Shown here in pieces: positions 41,001 through 48,320 of a stretch of 64,000 nt of DNA. The notes beneath the pieces are model-generated. The model was not told where the DNA came from and made no database searches. It saw nothing but the letters and a program-made list of their open reading frames with translations. The position numbers and the translations under genes were made by a program. Each line of letters opens with the position of its first letter. Position 1 is the stretch's first letter. Source of the stretch: Pseudomonadales bacterium (GTDB lineage Bacteria > Pseudomonadota > Gammaproteobacteria > Pseudomonadales > Azotimanducaceae); NCBI GenBank assembly GCA_017642855.1, contig JAEPOO010000001.1:1899469-1963468 (forward strand), read 5' to 3'.

Positions 41001-41551
41001 CGCTTTATATGGAGATGCTGGACCGTGCGGTGAAAGCCATCCAGGACGGCAAGACACCGAATCTCGATAGACCGCTGAAAGAAGGTACCGAGGTTAACCT
41101 GCACCTGCCGGCACTTATTCCCGATGATTACCTGCCGGACGTCCATATGCGCCTCGTGCTCTATAAACGAATCTCCAACGCAGAGTCTGAAGAACAGCTG
41201 CGGGAACTGCAGGTGGAAATGATTGACCGATTCGGGCTTCTGCCAGAACCGGTCAAAAATCTGTTCAGAATCACGGCACTGAAACTGCGCGCTGAAGATC
41301 TGGGGATCAAGAAGCTCGACGCCGGCGAACGTGGTGGTCGTATCGAATTCGACCAGGAGACCACTGTGGACGCCGGATCTATCGTAGAACTGGTACAGGC
41401 GGAACCGCATCGTTACCGACTGCCGACAGCGAATCAGCTGGCTTTCGATGATAAGATGGAAAAAGTCGAAGCGAGATTCTCAAAGGTTGAGCGATTGCTT
41501 GAACGGCTTGAGAAGAAGCGTGTTTCCATGGAGAACGCAGTTGCAGGTTAA
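38066..41551 (+). CDS. mfd: Transcription-repair coupling factor Mfd
   Basis: 1161 residues, full length. Mfd removes RNA polymerase stalled at DNA lesions and recruits UvrA. Regions: UvrB-like N-terminus (about 1-340), RNA polymerase interaction domain (VVHIDHGVGRYQGL ... YVPVSSLHLISRY, about 490-570), superfamily 2 translocase (GDVGFGKTEVAMRA, DEEHRFGV, TATPIPRTL, GRVGRSHH), and the C-terminal D7 domain. The start is a TTG at 38066 that gives the family-like SPSLPVKA N-terminus; a GTG at codon 8 is an alternative. Confidence 0.97.
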   Translation: MISPSLPVKAADRRRWANLPDAAATHAIAKALSHRKGTDFNGVALVIAADTQGAEQIHQELQFFLGEQQEILHLPDWETLIYDSFSPHQDIISERLTVLNRLATLEKGIVVIPATTLVQRVAPTRFIVGSSLMLKNGQKFDIAKMRRQLQGAAYRSVETVYDHGEYAVRGAIMDIFPMGSDYPLRIDLFDDEIDSLRTFDPETQRSLEQISEISLLPAREFPLTETAINDFQNHWFQKFPGDARECPVYRDVSQGISPAGIEYYLPLFFEELSTLFDYLPEETLVFCHDIETRLAEHWQEAEDRYENLRYDIQKPILPPQDIILKPDELFALLKNHPRIDIFEEPVDDADEAKGSTNFDYEDLPDVTIKEKNQNPLGDLQKFSEESSTRLLIVAESNGRREVVDELLARHGLQTRVVDDWQTFAAEDLDLAITVAPLERSLATPELALITEQQLFGERVLQKRRRDRERENFAELAIKSLTELSIGAPVVHIDHGVGRYQGLQTLEVDGQKTEFLTLVYQEEAKLYVPVSSLHLISRYTGAEEGLAPLHRLGGETWQKAKRKAAEQVHDVAAELLNIYARREAKKGYSYPQPDSSYHQFARAFPFEETPDQEVAIESVISDMVSDQPMDRLICGDVGFGKTEVAMRAAFIAVQSGKQVAILVPTTLLAQQHTETFKDRFADWPVNIESISRFKTKKEQKAVTDRMKIGQVDIVIGTHALIQEGLDFKNLGLLIIDEEHRFGVRQKEKLKSLRAEVDILTLTATPIPRTLNMAMSGMRDLSIIATPPAKRLSIKTFVRQRNDGLIKEAVQRELMRGGQVYYLHNEVRTIENTAEKLQQLVPQATIAIGHGQMRERELEQVMSDFYHKRANVLVCTTIIETGIDIPNANTIIMDRADKFGLAQIHQLRGRVGRSHHQAYAYLLTPHRQAMTSDAVKRLDAISDAEDLGAGFILATHDLEIRGAGELLGDEQTGNLQTIGYSLYMEMLDRAVKAIQDGKTPNLDRPLKEGTEVNLHLPALIPDDYLPDVHMRLVLYKRISNAESEEQLRELQVEMIDRFGLLPEPVKNLFRITALKLRAEDLGIKKLDAGERGGRIEFDQETTVDAGSIVELVQAEPHRYRLPTANQLAFDDKMEKVEARFSKVERLLERLEKKRVSMENAVAG

Positions 41552-42554
41552 TTTGCCAGCCCTGCTGGTTTTGTTTTGCAGTGTCACAGTCTGGTTCCAG
41601 AACGCACAGGCGGAAACCGGCTTCGACGGCTGGTACCAGGTGGACGTCATCCTGTTTAAGCCGCGCAATACCAGCCTCGATGAAGAAAGCTGGCCTACGC
41701 GAACCCCGGAGTATCCCGCAGATATTCTTTCCGTGTATCCGGGCGAGCCTTTTAACCTTTCCCAGCTGGAGCAGGCTTTAGATACCGATGCCGAGCGACC
41801 GCGCGCTGAAGAGATGCCTTCGTTCAGTGACAATGCGTTCGCCTTTGAAAGCCAGAGCAACAGAAATCGCAATCGACGAGTCGTTGAGGCGATGACAGGC
41901 ATGGGCGACCAGGCAGCACCTCACTCTGGCGCTGAAACAACACTGAAAATCGCACCAAACGCGGGTGATGGCGCTGTCGCTGAGGCCCCCCAAACAAAAG
42001 CCGACAAGGATGACATTCGCGATCTGGTGAGCAATACACCGGGCACGACTGACGGCCAGTTGGCTTTTTCGTCTGTGGAGGACTCATCCCTGGACATGAT
42101 TCGCCGCAGCCTGTCTCGATCATCACGATTTGACGTCGTCGATCATCAGTCATGGATACAACCCATCCACTCGGAACCGACGTCCGTCATGGTCCAAACC
42201 GGTCAACGTTACGATGATCGATTTGAAATTGAAGGCACGATTTCCATCAGCCGATCAAGATTCCTGCACGTGCAAACGGATCTCTGGTACACCATCTTTG
42301 AACCAAGAGGCGGCTCAGAAAATCCTTTTCTTCAGGGTTTTGAATCGAGCCTGACGGATGAACAGCTTAAGGACTACCAGGACCTGGTTGATGTGGAGCG
42401 TGAACGGGGCCAGTACTTCGCGGCCAGGTCTCATGTTATGAGCCAATCACGACGCCTGCGCAGCGATGAGTTGCACTACATCGACCACCCATTGTTCGGG
42501 GTCCTCGTCAGAATCAATCGGTATCAGCCGGACGTTAGCTCAACCGGTGACTAA
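41520..42554 (+). CDS. csiV: CsiV family protein
   Basis: About 344 residues from a GTG at 41520, chosen because GAGAAGAAG lies just upstream and a signal peptide follows (NLPALLVLFCSVTVWFQNAQA). A TTG at 41541 is possible. The frame is open back to 41448 inside mfd. After the signal comes WYQVDVILFKPRN, and near the end DELHYIDHPLFGVLVRINRY; both are features of CsiV, a periplasmic cell-shape protein found next to mfd in Pseudomonas and relatives. The stop overlaps that of the convergent SapC-family gene by 3 nt. Confidence 0.82.
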   Translation: MFPWRTQLQVNLPALLVLFCSVTVWFQNAQAETGFDGWYQVDVILFKPRNTSLDEESWPTRTPEYPADILSVYPGEPFNLSQLEQALDTDAERPRAEEMPSFSDNAFAFESQSNRNRNRRVVEAMTGMGDQAAPHSGAETTLKIAPNAGDGAVAEAPQTKADKDDIRDLVSNTPGTTDGQLAFSSVEDSSLDMIRRSLSRSSRFDVVDHQSWIQPIHSEPTSVMVQTGQRYDDRFEIEGTISISRSRFLHVQTDLWYTIFEPRGGSENPFLQGFESSLTDEQLKDYQDLVDVERERGQYFAARSHVMSQSRRLRSDELHYIDHPLFGVLVRINRYQPDVSSTGD

Positions 42555-43354
42555 CTCTTCTTGACCTTAGTCTTGGTTTTTCGCTTCGCCGCGTCAGCTT
42601 TCTCTTCCGTCTGCGCTTCCACCGCTGCTTGACCACCCGCGCGCTGGGCAATTCTGTCCACCATACGACCCATGTTACCGAGCGACATCAGGTGACAATA
42701 AACCCAAGACAGCTCCCCGGACCGGAACAGTTGCAGGGCGCGTTCGTCTGTCATTTGCAGCAGCTTTCGCTCATCCACAGCGAGCAACCCGGACAGACCA
42801 AACTGCTCACCATCGACCATATCCACCTTGGCATTGAGCTCCATGAGGAGATCGTTTTCTTTGAGACGCTGAACAAATGCTTCGGTGCGCTGGTACTGTT
42901 TCTGATACTCCTCGAGGAAGTCCATGGCCTGTTTCAGGATCGGCGTCGTTTCTTCGCCATCAAACAGGGGCTCCCCTTCTGTATCGTTAAACCCCTCGTA
43001 GGCTTCATCGATACAGACAACCCGCTGACCATCCTGGCCGGTTTCAGCCAGGACAAAAGGATATCGACGAACAAAAGCGGGCACGTACCGCGCGTCCCAT
43101 GCGCCTTCATCATCAACGTAAAGATTTTCTTCGTTGCGAAGACCAAGCAGTGCAACCGGCACAACACTGCCGCCTGCCTGGGCAAACACGATCGGGTATT
43201 CCTTGGCAGCTTCACTGAACTCGACCCCGGCAAGAATGACCGAGTTGGTACCCGAGGCAAAATGGAAGGTTCGCCCTGCTGAATTGATCTTCTTATCAGC
43301 ATGATCCGTCTTATTCAGAGGTACGGGTTTTTGATAGAACAGAAGGTTAGCCAT
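42551..43354 (-). CDS. SapC family protein
   Basis: 267 residues, no signal peptide. Features: YQKPVPLNKTDHADKKI, VILAGVEFSEAAKEYPIVFA, VPVALLGLRNEENLYVD and the FVRRYPFVLAE segment characteristic of the SapC (S-layer-associated) family of proteobacteria. Function in most species is unknown. The tail is Lys-rich (AAKRKTKTKVKKS), perhaps nucleic-acid or membrane binding. AAGTGGAAAAACC precedes the ATG. Confidence 0.85.
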   Translation of the reverse strand: MANLLFYQKPVPLNKTDHADKKINSAGRTFHFASGTNSVILAGVEFSEAAKEYPIVFAQAGGSVVPVALLGLRNEENLYVDDEGAWDARYVPAFVRRYPFVLAETGQDGQRVVCIDEAYEGFNDTEGEPLFDGEETTPILKQAMDFLEEYQKQYQRTEAFVQRLKENDLLMELNAKVDMVDGEQFGLSGLLAVDERKLLQMTDERALQLFRSGELSWVYCHLMSLGNMGRMVDRIAQRAGGQAAVEAQTEEKADAAKRKTKTKVKKS

Positions 43355-43453
43355 GGTTTTTCCACTTCTTGATTAACTCGCGCGGAGTCTACCTTATCGC
43401 AGCTAGAGCCGCACGGTCACCCGACAGGCGTTCCACGAAGTTTGCTGAAAGCG

Positions 43454-44524
43454 TTATAACGCCTCTGGTTCGGCACCATCTGCCATGTGGATGGTCTGGG
43501 TCGGGAACGCAAACTCAGCGCCGTGGTTCTCAACGATATTCACGATATCGAGAAGTACCGACTCCTTGATCTTGTGATACTCCACCCAATTGGTGGTCTT
43601 GGTGAAGGCGTACACGAAAAATTCCAGTGCCGACGATTCGAAGGCATTGAAGTTCACGATCAGTGTTCGGTTGGCATCAATCTCAGGATGTTCTTCCAGC
43701 ATGGACCGAACATCATCAACGATCACTTTGACCTTCGCTGCATCGTCATAACGAACACCAATCTTCTCGTAGATTCGACGATTGCGCATACGCGATGGGT
43801 TCTCAAGGGCGATGTTTGCAAACACGGAGTTGGGGACATAAAGAGGTCGTTGATCAAATGTTCGGATAATCGTCAGACGCCAGCCAATGCTTTCAACCGT
43901 GCCTTCAATATTACGATCCGGGCTTCGAACCCAGTCGCCTACTTTAAAAGGTCTGTCCAGGTAGATCATCAGGCCACCAAAGAAGTTGGCCAGCAGATCC
44001 TGAGCTGCAAAACCCACAGCAATCCCGCCAATACCACCAAAGGCCAGCACACCGGAGATACTGACACCAAGCGTCTGCAGAATCGACAAGGCGCCGGTAA
44101 TAAAAACGGAAACGCGAAGCAGCTTGCCGACCGCGTTGGCGGTTGTAATGTCAGCGCCGTTCTGAATAAACGCTCGCTCGGCCTCGGTAATGAATCTCGC
44201 CAGGAAAAAAACCAGCAAACCGACAACCACAATAAACCGTGTCGGGTAGATCAGCTGTTCCAAGGCAGAATCGGTACCCCTGGCGATAATCTCAGCCGCC
44301 CAGCTGATGCCCAGCACCCAGATCAACCAGGCCGCAGGTTTGCGCGCCGCAATAACCAGCGCATCATCCCAGAGGTTCTGGGTTTTCTCTGCCTGCTTCT
44401 CGATGTGAATCAGCACTTTTCGAGCAATGTAATTCAGCAGCAAAGTGGCAAAGACAACCAAAAATACCCAGATCACATCTGGGCGGGTTAACAACCTTTG
44501 CAGCTCTGTTAGCGACTCTTCCAT
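43454..44524 (-). CDS. MscS-family mechanosensitive channel
   Basis: 356 residues. Four or five N-terminal membrane helices and the pore helix LAFGGIGGIAVGFAAQDLLA with the following FKVGDWV beta domain (about 180-260), the MscS signature. The C-terminal alpha-beta vestibule ends at about residue 345. It would release solutes under hypo-osmotic shock. It is 13 nt downstream of the outer-membrane barrel gene, so may be cotranscribed with that envelope module. Confidence 0.92.
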   Translation of the reverse strand: MEESLTELQRLLTRPDVIWVFLVVFATLLLNYIARKVLIHIEKQAEKTQNLWDDALVIAARKPAAWLIWVLGISWAAEIIARGTDSALEQLIYPTRFIVVVGLLVFFLARFITEAERAFIQNGADITTANAVGKLLRVSVFITGALSILQTLGVSISGVLAFGGIGGIAVGFAAQDLLANFFGGLMIYLDRPFKVGDWVRSPDRNIEGTVESIGWRLTIIRTFDQRPLYVPNSVFANIALENPSRMRNRRIYEKIGVRYDDAAKVKVIVDDVRSMLEEHPEIDANRTLIVNFNAFESSALEFFVYAFTKTTNWVEYHKIKESVLLDIVNIVENHGAEFAFPTQTIHMADGAEPEAL

Positions 44525-44537
44525 AAAACCAAATCCA

Positions 44538-46574
44538 CTAGAAGTAACGTATGAATTCTAACTTGATAAAGTCCTCTTCCTGAAACAATCCCAACTCAGA
44601 TTCAGGGTCAGCGAACGCATTCAGCACAGAAGGAAAATCACCCATCAGCGTGTCGCCGCCGTTAAAGAATGAGGCTTCAAGAATCATCTTCCACTTTTCG
44701 CCGAGCCTGCTGGAAGCTTCCAGGGTCATCAGATACTCATCGGAATCCACGTCGTACAACCAAACCAGCAGCGCCGTCGTATCCGCAGGATTGTTTACGG
44801 TATAGCGAAAACCGAGGGCAACATCGTCTTCCCCGATCACCGGCGCGTCTTCACCACGATCATCAAACAGGTATTCCGCGACCACGCCCAGGTCACCACG
44901 ACTGCCAAAGACGCCAACAAACGTTTTTTCGAAACCAAAAGTGACCGCAGAGAAACGGTCTCCCTGACCGCTGCGTGAAATCGCTTCCAGCTTCCAGGCC
45001 CAGTCGCCGATGAAATACTGGGCATCAAGACCAGTTTGATCGATCACATCATAAACAGGAATCAGGACAACATCGTTCGGGATGCCAAACTCATCGACTC
45101 TGAGGTCCACCTGGAATCTTGGTTCCCTTGAGGTACCGGAAAAGTGAGACAACCCAACTTCAAGGTCGCCAAAGTAATTGGTCCAGCGAACTGCCGCGTC
45201 CGTGCGATATCGCTCAGCGGATGATTCGTAAATGGGATTGTCGACGTCCACCGGGAAAGGCAATCTCGGCCGACCGTCTTCACCGGGAAAGGTACGTTCG
45301 CGAAACCCCGGTAAGACAAAGAAATCAATCACACCCCAATCTCGAGTCAGGGACAGGTTGATCATGGGCTGACCGAGTTTTTCCTCGCCATCCTGATTCT
45401 CGACATAGTCGGTCTGGTTGATGATATCGACCAGATGCTGGGACTCGGTCACGCCCCAGAAAACTTTCCTGATGCCGGTGCGCAACTCCCAGTCGTCAGC
45501 TACATGCACCCAGGTCAGTTCACGGATATCAAAGTGTGTTCGTTCTTCATCCTGCTGATCCCAGCGATAGAACGGTACAAAGGCAACAATATCGTTGCCG
45601 CCGTTCCAGGTCTTGTAGTACTCCGTTTGAACGCTGACAGAAGGATGGAACTCTTCCAGGTCGTTCAGACCTGGATCATTGAATACCCTGAATTCAGAGG
45701 CAATGTCAGTGCGCCAGCGGCCGGGGTTACTGCTTGAGGCGCGCTTATCTTTCCCTGGGATCGGGAAAAGCGTGGACTTTTTTTTTAGCGTTGCCGGGTT
45801 GTAGTCACCTTCATACTGAGGCACCGGCTCAGACACACGTGACGCCGGCGTCGTTGATACGCTCAAACCGCGAAGTTCTGGCGTCAAGTCCTGGCTCTCT
45901 TGTACGACCCGAATCTCCTCTACAGAAGGTGCTGCCGCAATTACTGATCGGAGCACCCAGGCACCGTCGACACCCTGGGTCGATAAGAGGGTTGTGACAC
46001 TGTTTTCCTCCAACGCGGACACCGGGCCAACCAAGACACGATGGTAGGTCTCCCCGGATATCTCTGAGGGCTGAATCGTGACGGGATAGCCAACATTCAG
46101 TTGATCAACCAGAGCCTGAGCTCTGTCCATCTCTTTGAAACTGCCTGCAACGACATAGTTTTCTGCGAGATCGAATACCGGCTCATCGGCCCTCTCAACA
46201 TCAATGTCGTCGTCGATGAACGCAATATCGTCAAAACTGATCTCCGCAAAAATCGTTTCCATAAACGGCAAGTCTCCCGGAAGTCGAAGCGTCCAGGGTT
46301 CCGAGATACCGGCTTGACCCAATCGTTGCAGCTGCCGACGGCGGGCGGCCTCGTCTTCCGGCACAGCTGTGAGCAGACGGTACTGAAAACGCTCTTTCAC
46401 CTGAGCCTCAAAAAGCAGGATTTCAAAGTCAGTGTCGCCAGCCAGTCGCGCCCCTTCGCTTCTCGCCCCTTCCTGCTCAACAAAGCTGCCGAGCACCCAG
46501 AAGGCATGCTCAGCCCTTACCGGCCCTGCGCAAAGCAGCACCAGAAAGACAGTGGCCAGGAATCGACGCTGCAT
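44538..46574 (-). CDS. Outer-membrane beta-barrel protein with N-terminal SPOR-type domains
   Basis: 678 residues. Signal peptide (about 1-21), a SPOR-like segment (AFWVLGSFVEQEGARSEGA, about 24-95), a clear SPOR domain (NYVVAGSFKEMDRAQALVDQ ... VLVGPVS, about 137-215), a linker, and a C-terminal barrel (about 280-678) with amphipathic strands and terminal RYF, the usual outer-membrane targeting end. The barrel resembles DUF1302/alginate-export-type proteins (VFWGVTESQHLVDIINQTD). SPOR domains bind denuded septal peptidoglycan; fusing them to a barrel is unusual. It lies between the lipoprotein-sorting-type gene and the MscS channel. Confidence 0.75.
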   Translation of the reverse strand: MQRRFLATVFLVLLCAGPVRAEHAFWVLGSFVEQEGARSEGARLAGDTDFEILLFEAQVKERFQYRLLTAVPEDEAARRRQLQRLGQAGISEPWTLRLPGDLPFMETIFAEISFDDIAFIDDDIDVERADEPVFDLAENYVVAGSFKEMDRAQALVDQLNVGYPVTIQPSEISGETYHRVLVGPVSALEENSVTTLLSTQGVDGAWVLRSVIAAAPSVEEIRVVQESQDLTPELRGLSVSTTPASRVSEPVPQYEGDYNPATLKKKSTLFPIPGKDKRASSSNPGRWRTDIASEFRVFNDPGLNDLEEFHPSVSVQTEYYKTWNGGNDIVAFVPFYRWDQQDEERTHFDIRELTWVHVADDWELRTGIRKVFWGVTESQHLVDIINQTDYVENQDGEEKLGQPMINLSLTRDWGVIDFFVLPGFRERTFPGEDGRPRLPFPVDVDNPIYESSAERYRTDAAVRWTNYFGDLEVGLSHFSGTSREPRFQVDLRVDEFGIPNDVVLIPVYDVIDQTGLDAQYFIGDWAWKLEAISRSGQGDRFSAVTFGFEKTFVGVFGSRGDLGVVAEYLFDDRGEDAPVIGEDDVALGFRYTVNNPADTTALLVWLYDVDSDEYLMTLEASSRLGEKWKMILEASFFNGGDTLMGDFPSVLNAFADPESELGLFQEEDFIKLEFIRYF

Positions 46575-46577
46575 GCG

Positions 46578-47432
46578 CTAACGCGTTCTCTGAAGCGCGT
46601 TTTTGTTGAAGTCACGATCAACAAGCCCCGTCTGGAATGAGTATTCCTTCCAGAGCAGCTCGGTGCTCTTATTGTTCACGTGGTTCACCATGTTCATGGC
46701 ATCAGCACGCCAGAATTTGTCGAGGTATTGCTGGTAGTCGCTGAACGTCAGCGTCTTCAGCAACTTGTTTTTGCGATCGTAGTAGTCCACTTTTTGCATG
46801 CGGTAGTGCGCTTTATCGATCCAGGTCACCTGGCGGGTGTAACCGGAATATTTATCCGTGGGATAGCGCGCCATGACATAACAATCCAGGCCGTTCACAG
46901 TTTCGTCACGCAGATACTTGTAGGTGTATTTCTCCACTTCCTGAGAACTCAGATCCTCGAAAGCAAACTCACTGCCGACAAAAGGCCCTGATTTATTTTT
47001 CGACGCGATGCGCTTCACCCGTTTCAGCGCAGGCAGGTAAAGCCATTGATCATCATCCTCAACTTTATGCGAGAACGTCAGCAGACCCGTTCCCTGAACA
47101 TCCCGCGGCGTATCGAACACCATGATGCTCTTGTCACCATCTGCGGGGACTTCAAGCGACTTGAGGCGCATTTCACGATGATTTTCGTCACCCCGGGCGT
47201 TACGCAGGATCATGCTCATGGTCACCTGCATATCCACCCAGCCCTGATCTCTGCGATCGGCTTCCACGGCAATCGCCAGCCCTTTTTCTTCCGGTGTTTC
47301 TGCGACCAGGGCAGATGGCAACAAAATCAACCAACCCAGGAGCAACTTCTTCGCCATGTGCTTTTTCGCCGTGTTCTTTTGTGCCACGTTCTTTTGTGCC
47401 ACGTTCTTTCTCGCGATGTTCTTTCTCGCCAT
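46578..47432 (-). CDS. Outer-membrane lipoprotein-sorting-type (LolA-like fold) protein
   Basis: 284 residues from the ATG at 47432, which has AGGAAA upstream; an ATG at 47357 beginning MAKKLLLGWLILLPSALVA also works and would give a normal signal peptide. The mature part (MQVTMSMILRNARGDENHREM, VFDTPRDVQGTGLL, DDQWLYLPALKRVKRI, SEFAFEDLSSQEVEKY) is the family labelled outer membrane lipoprotein-sorting protein, a LolA/LppX-like fold often linked to RND exporters of lipids. No RND gene is nearby, but a barrel protein gene follows after 3 nt. The N-terminal 25 residues are encoded by a 15-bp tandem repeat. Confidence 0.8.
   Translation of the reverse strand: MARKNIARKNVAQKNVAQKNTAKKHMAKKLLLGWLILLPSALVAETPEEKGLAIAVEADRRDQGWVDMQVTMSMILRNARGDENHREMRLKSLEVPADGDKSIMVFDTPRDVQGTGLLTFSHKVEDDDQWLYLPALKRVKRIASKNKSGPFVGSEFAFEDLSSQEVEKYTYKYLRDETVNGLDCYVMARYPTDKYSGYTRQVTWIDKAHYRMQKVDYYDRKNKLLKTLTFSDYQQYLDKFWRADAMNMVNHVNNKSTELLWKEYSFQTGLVDRDFNKNALQRTR
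47358..47432 (-). repeat. Five 15-bp tandem repeats at the gene start
   Basis: Five consecutive units of the form start-like codon + GC(A/G) + (A/C)(A/G)A + AAG + (A/C)AC encode MARKN, IARKN, VAQKN, VAQKN, TAKKH, followed by MAKK. The first codons are ATG, ATC, GTG, GTG, ACG and then ATG again. Since AGAAAGAAC precedes each unit, each repeat partly regenerates a ribosome site plus start codon. Length changes by whole units would keep the frame. Confidence 0.85.
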
Positions 47433-47543
47433 GTTCTTTCCTGTCTCGACAAACCGATCATTTCTGCGATGCGCCAGCAGTATAGCGCGCTCTAGAGGGA
47501 TGCGCTGAACGTGCCAGGTGTTGAAAAAGACCAAGAAAATAGA

Positions 47544-47571
47544 TTGTTATTCAAGAATCCCTGTATATAAT
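47544..47571 (+). promoter_or_regulatory. lexA promoter
   Basis: TTGTTA at 47544-47549 and TATAAT at 47566-47571 with a 16-nt spacer form a good sigma-70 promoter for lexA. The -10 is inside the first LexA box, so LexA binding would block RNA polymerase. Confidence 0.7.
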
Positions 47572-47576
47572 TCCAG
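47561..47576 (+). promoter_or_regulatory. LexA (SOS) box 1
   Basis: CTGTATATAATTCCAG fits the gammaproteobacterial SOS consensus CTG-N10-CAG exactly and overlaps the lexA -10 element. It predicts self-repression of lexA. Confidence 0.88.
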
Positions 47577-47579
47577 TAA

Positions 47580-47595
47580 CTGTATAAAAAGACAG
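47580..47595 (+). promoter_or_regulatory. LexA (SOS) box 2
   Basis: CTGTATAAAAAGACAG is a second CTG-N10-CAG match, 19 bp from the first centre to centre and 21 nt before the lexA ATG. Two boxes in front of lexA are also found in E. coli. Confidence 0.85.
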
Positions 47596-47615
47596 GTGTT
47601 TAGAGGCCCACTGAT

Positions 47616-48212
47616 ATGAATAAGCTGACACCCCGACAAACTGAGGTCCTGGCATTCATCAAAAGTTATATCGATGAAACCGGATATCCGCCCACGCGTG
47701 CGGACATCGCCAACGAATTGGGCTTCAAGAGCGCCAACGCAGCGGAGGAACACCTGAAGGCCCTGGCGCGCAAAGGGGCCATCGAAATGATTCCCGGCAC
47801 CTCGAGAGGCATCAAGCTGCCGGAAAACGAGGGTATCCCCATTATTGGTCGGGTGGCGGCCGGTAATCCGATTCTCGCGGAAGCGCACATCGAAGACTAC
47901 TGTGAACTGCCCTCCACCTTCTTCAGCCCCAATGCTGACTATCTGTTGCAGGTACGTGGCGACTCCATGATTGAGTGTGGCATTCTCGATGGCGACCTGC
48001 TGGCCGTGCATCGAACACAGAATGTGAACAACGGCGACATTGTTGTGGCGCGCATCGAAGATGAAGTGACCGTGAAGCGCCTGAAACGTTCACGCAGCAA
48101 ATACCAGGTTACCCTGCTCCCTGAGAACAAGGACTACTCACCGATTGAAGTGGATCTGCGTTACCAGGAATTTGAGATTGAAGGCCTGGGAGTTGGTGTC
48201 ATACGACACTGA
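47616..48212 (+). CDS. lexA: SOS repressor LexA
   Basis: 198 residues. N-terminal winged helix ([19 protein letters not shown] ... [11 protein letters not shown]), the cleavage site Ala82-Gly83 in GRVAAGNP, catalytic Ser117 in [11 protein letters not shown] and Lys154 in EVTVKRLK. It represses DNA damage genes until RecA stimulates self-cleavage. Two SOS boxes upstream show autoregulation. Converges on topA, with a dispersed repeat element filling the gap. Confidence 0.98.
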   Translation: MNKLTPRQTEVLAFIKSYIDETGYPPTRADIANELGFKSANAAEEHLKALARKGAIEMIPGTSRGIKLPENEGIPIIGRVAAGNPILAEAHIEDYCELPSTFFSPNADYLLQVRGDSMIECGILDGDLLAVHRTQNVNNGDIVVARIEDEVTVKRLKRSRSKYQVTLLPENKDYSPIEVDLRYQEFEIEGLGVGVIRH

Positions 48213-48227
48213 TTGTGGATTCCAAAT

Positions 48228-48320
48228 CCTCTTCTCGACCGAAGTGGTCGGAGACCACGTAGCGGAGAGATCTTGAGATCCCTCGTGTCGTGCGCGACCC
48301 CGGCCGCTCGGGATGAGGTC
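48228..48320. repeat. Dispersed dyad element, copy A
   Basis: Begins CCTCTTCTCGACC and ends GCTCGGGATGAGGTC, approximate inverted ends. Contains the hairpin GTGGTC-GGA-GACCAC (48244-48258) and GCGGAGAGATCT (48262-48273). Its last 39 nt (48282-48320) match copy D (61892-61930) with three mismatches. It occupies the convergent lexA-topA gap and may work as a bidirectional terminator. Confidence 0.75.

Noticed and set aside
43487..44491. 334-residue open frame on the plus strand
   Set aside because: It is antisense to the MscS channel gene, and its translation is rich in Asn/His/Gln without membrane or domain pattern.
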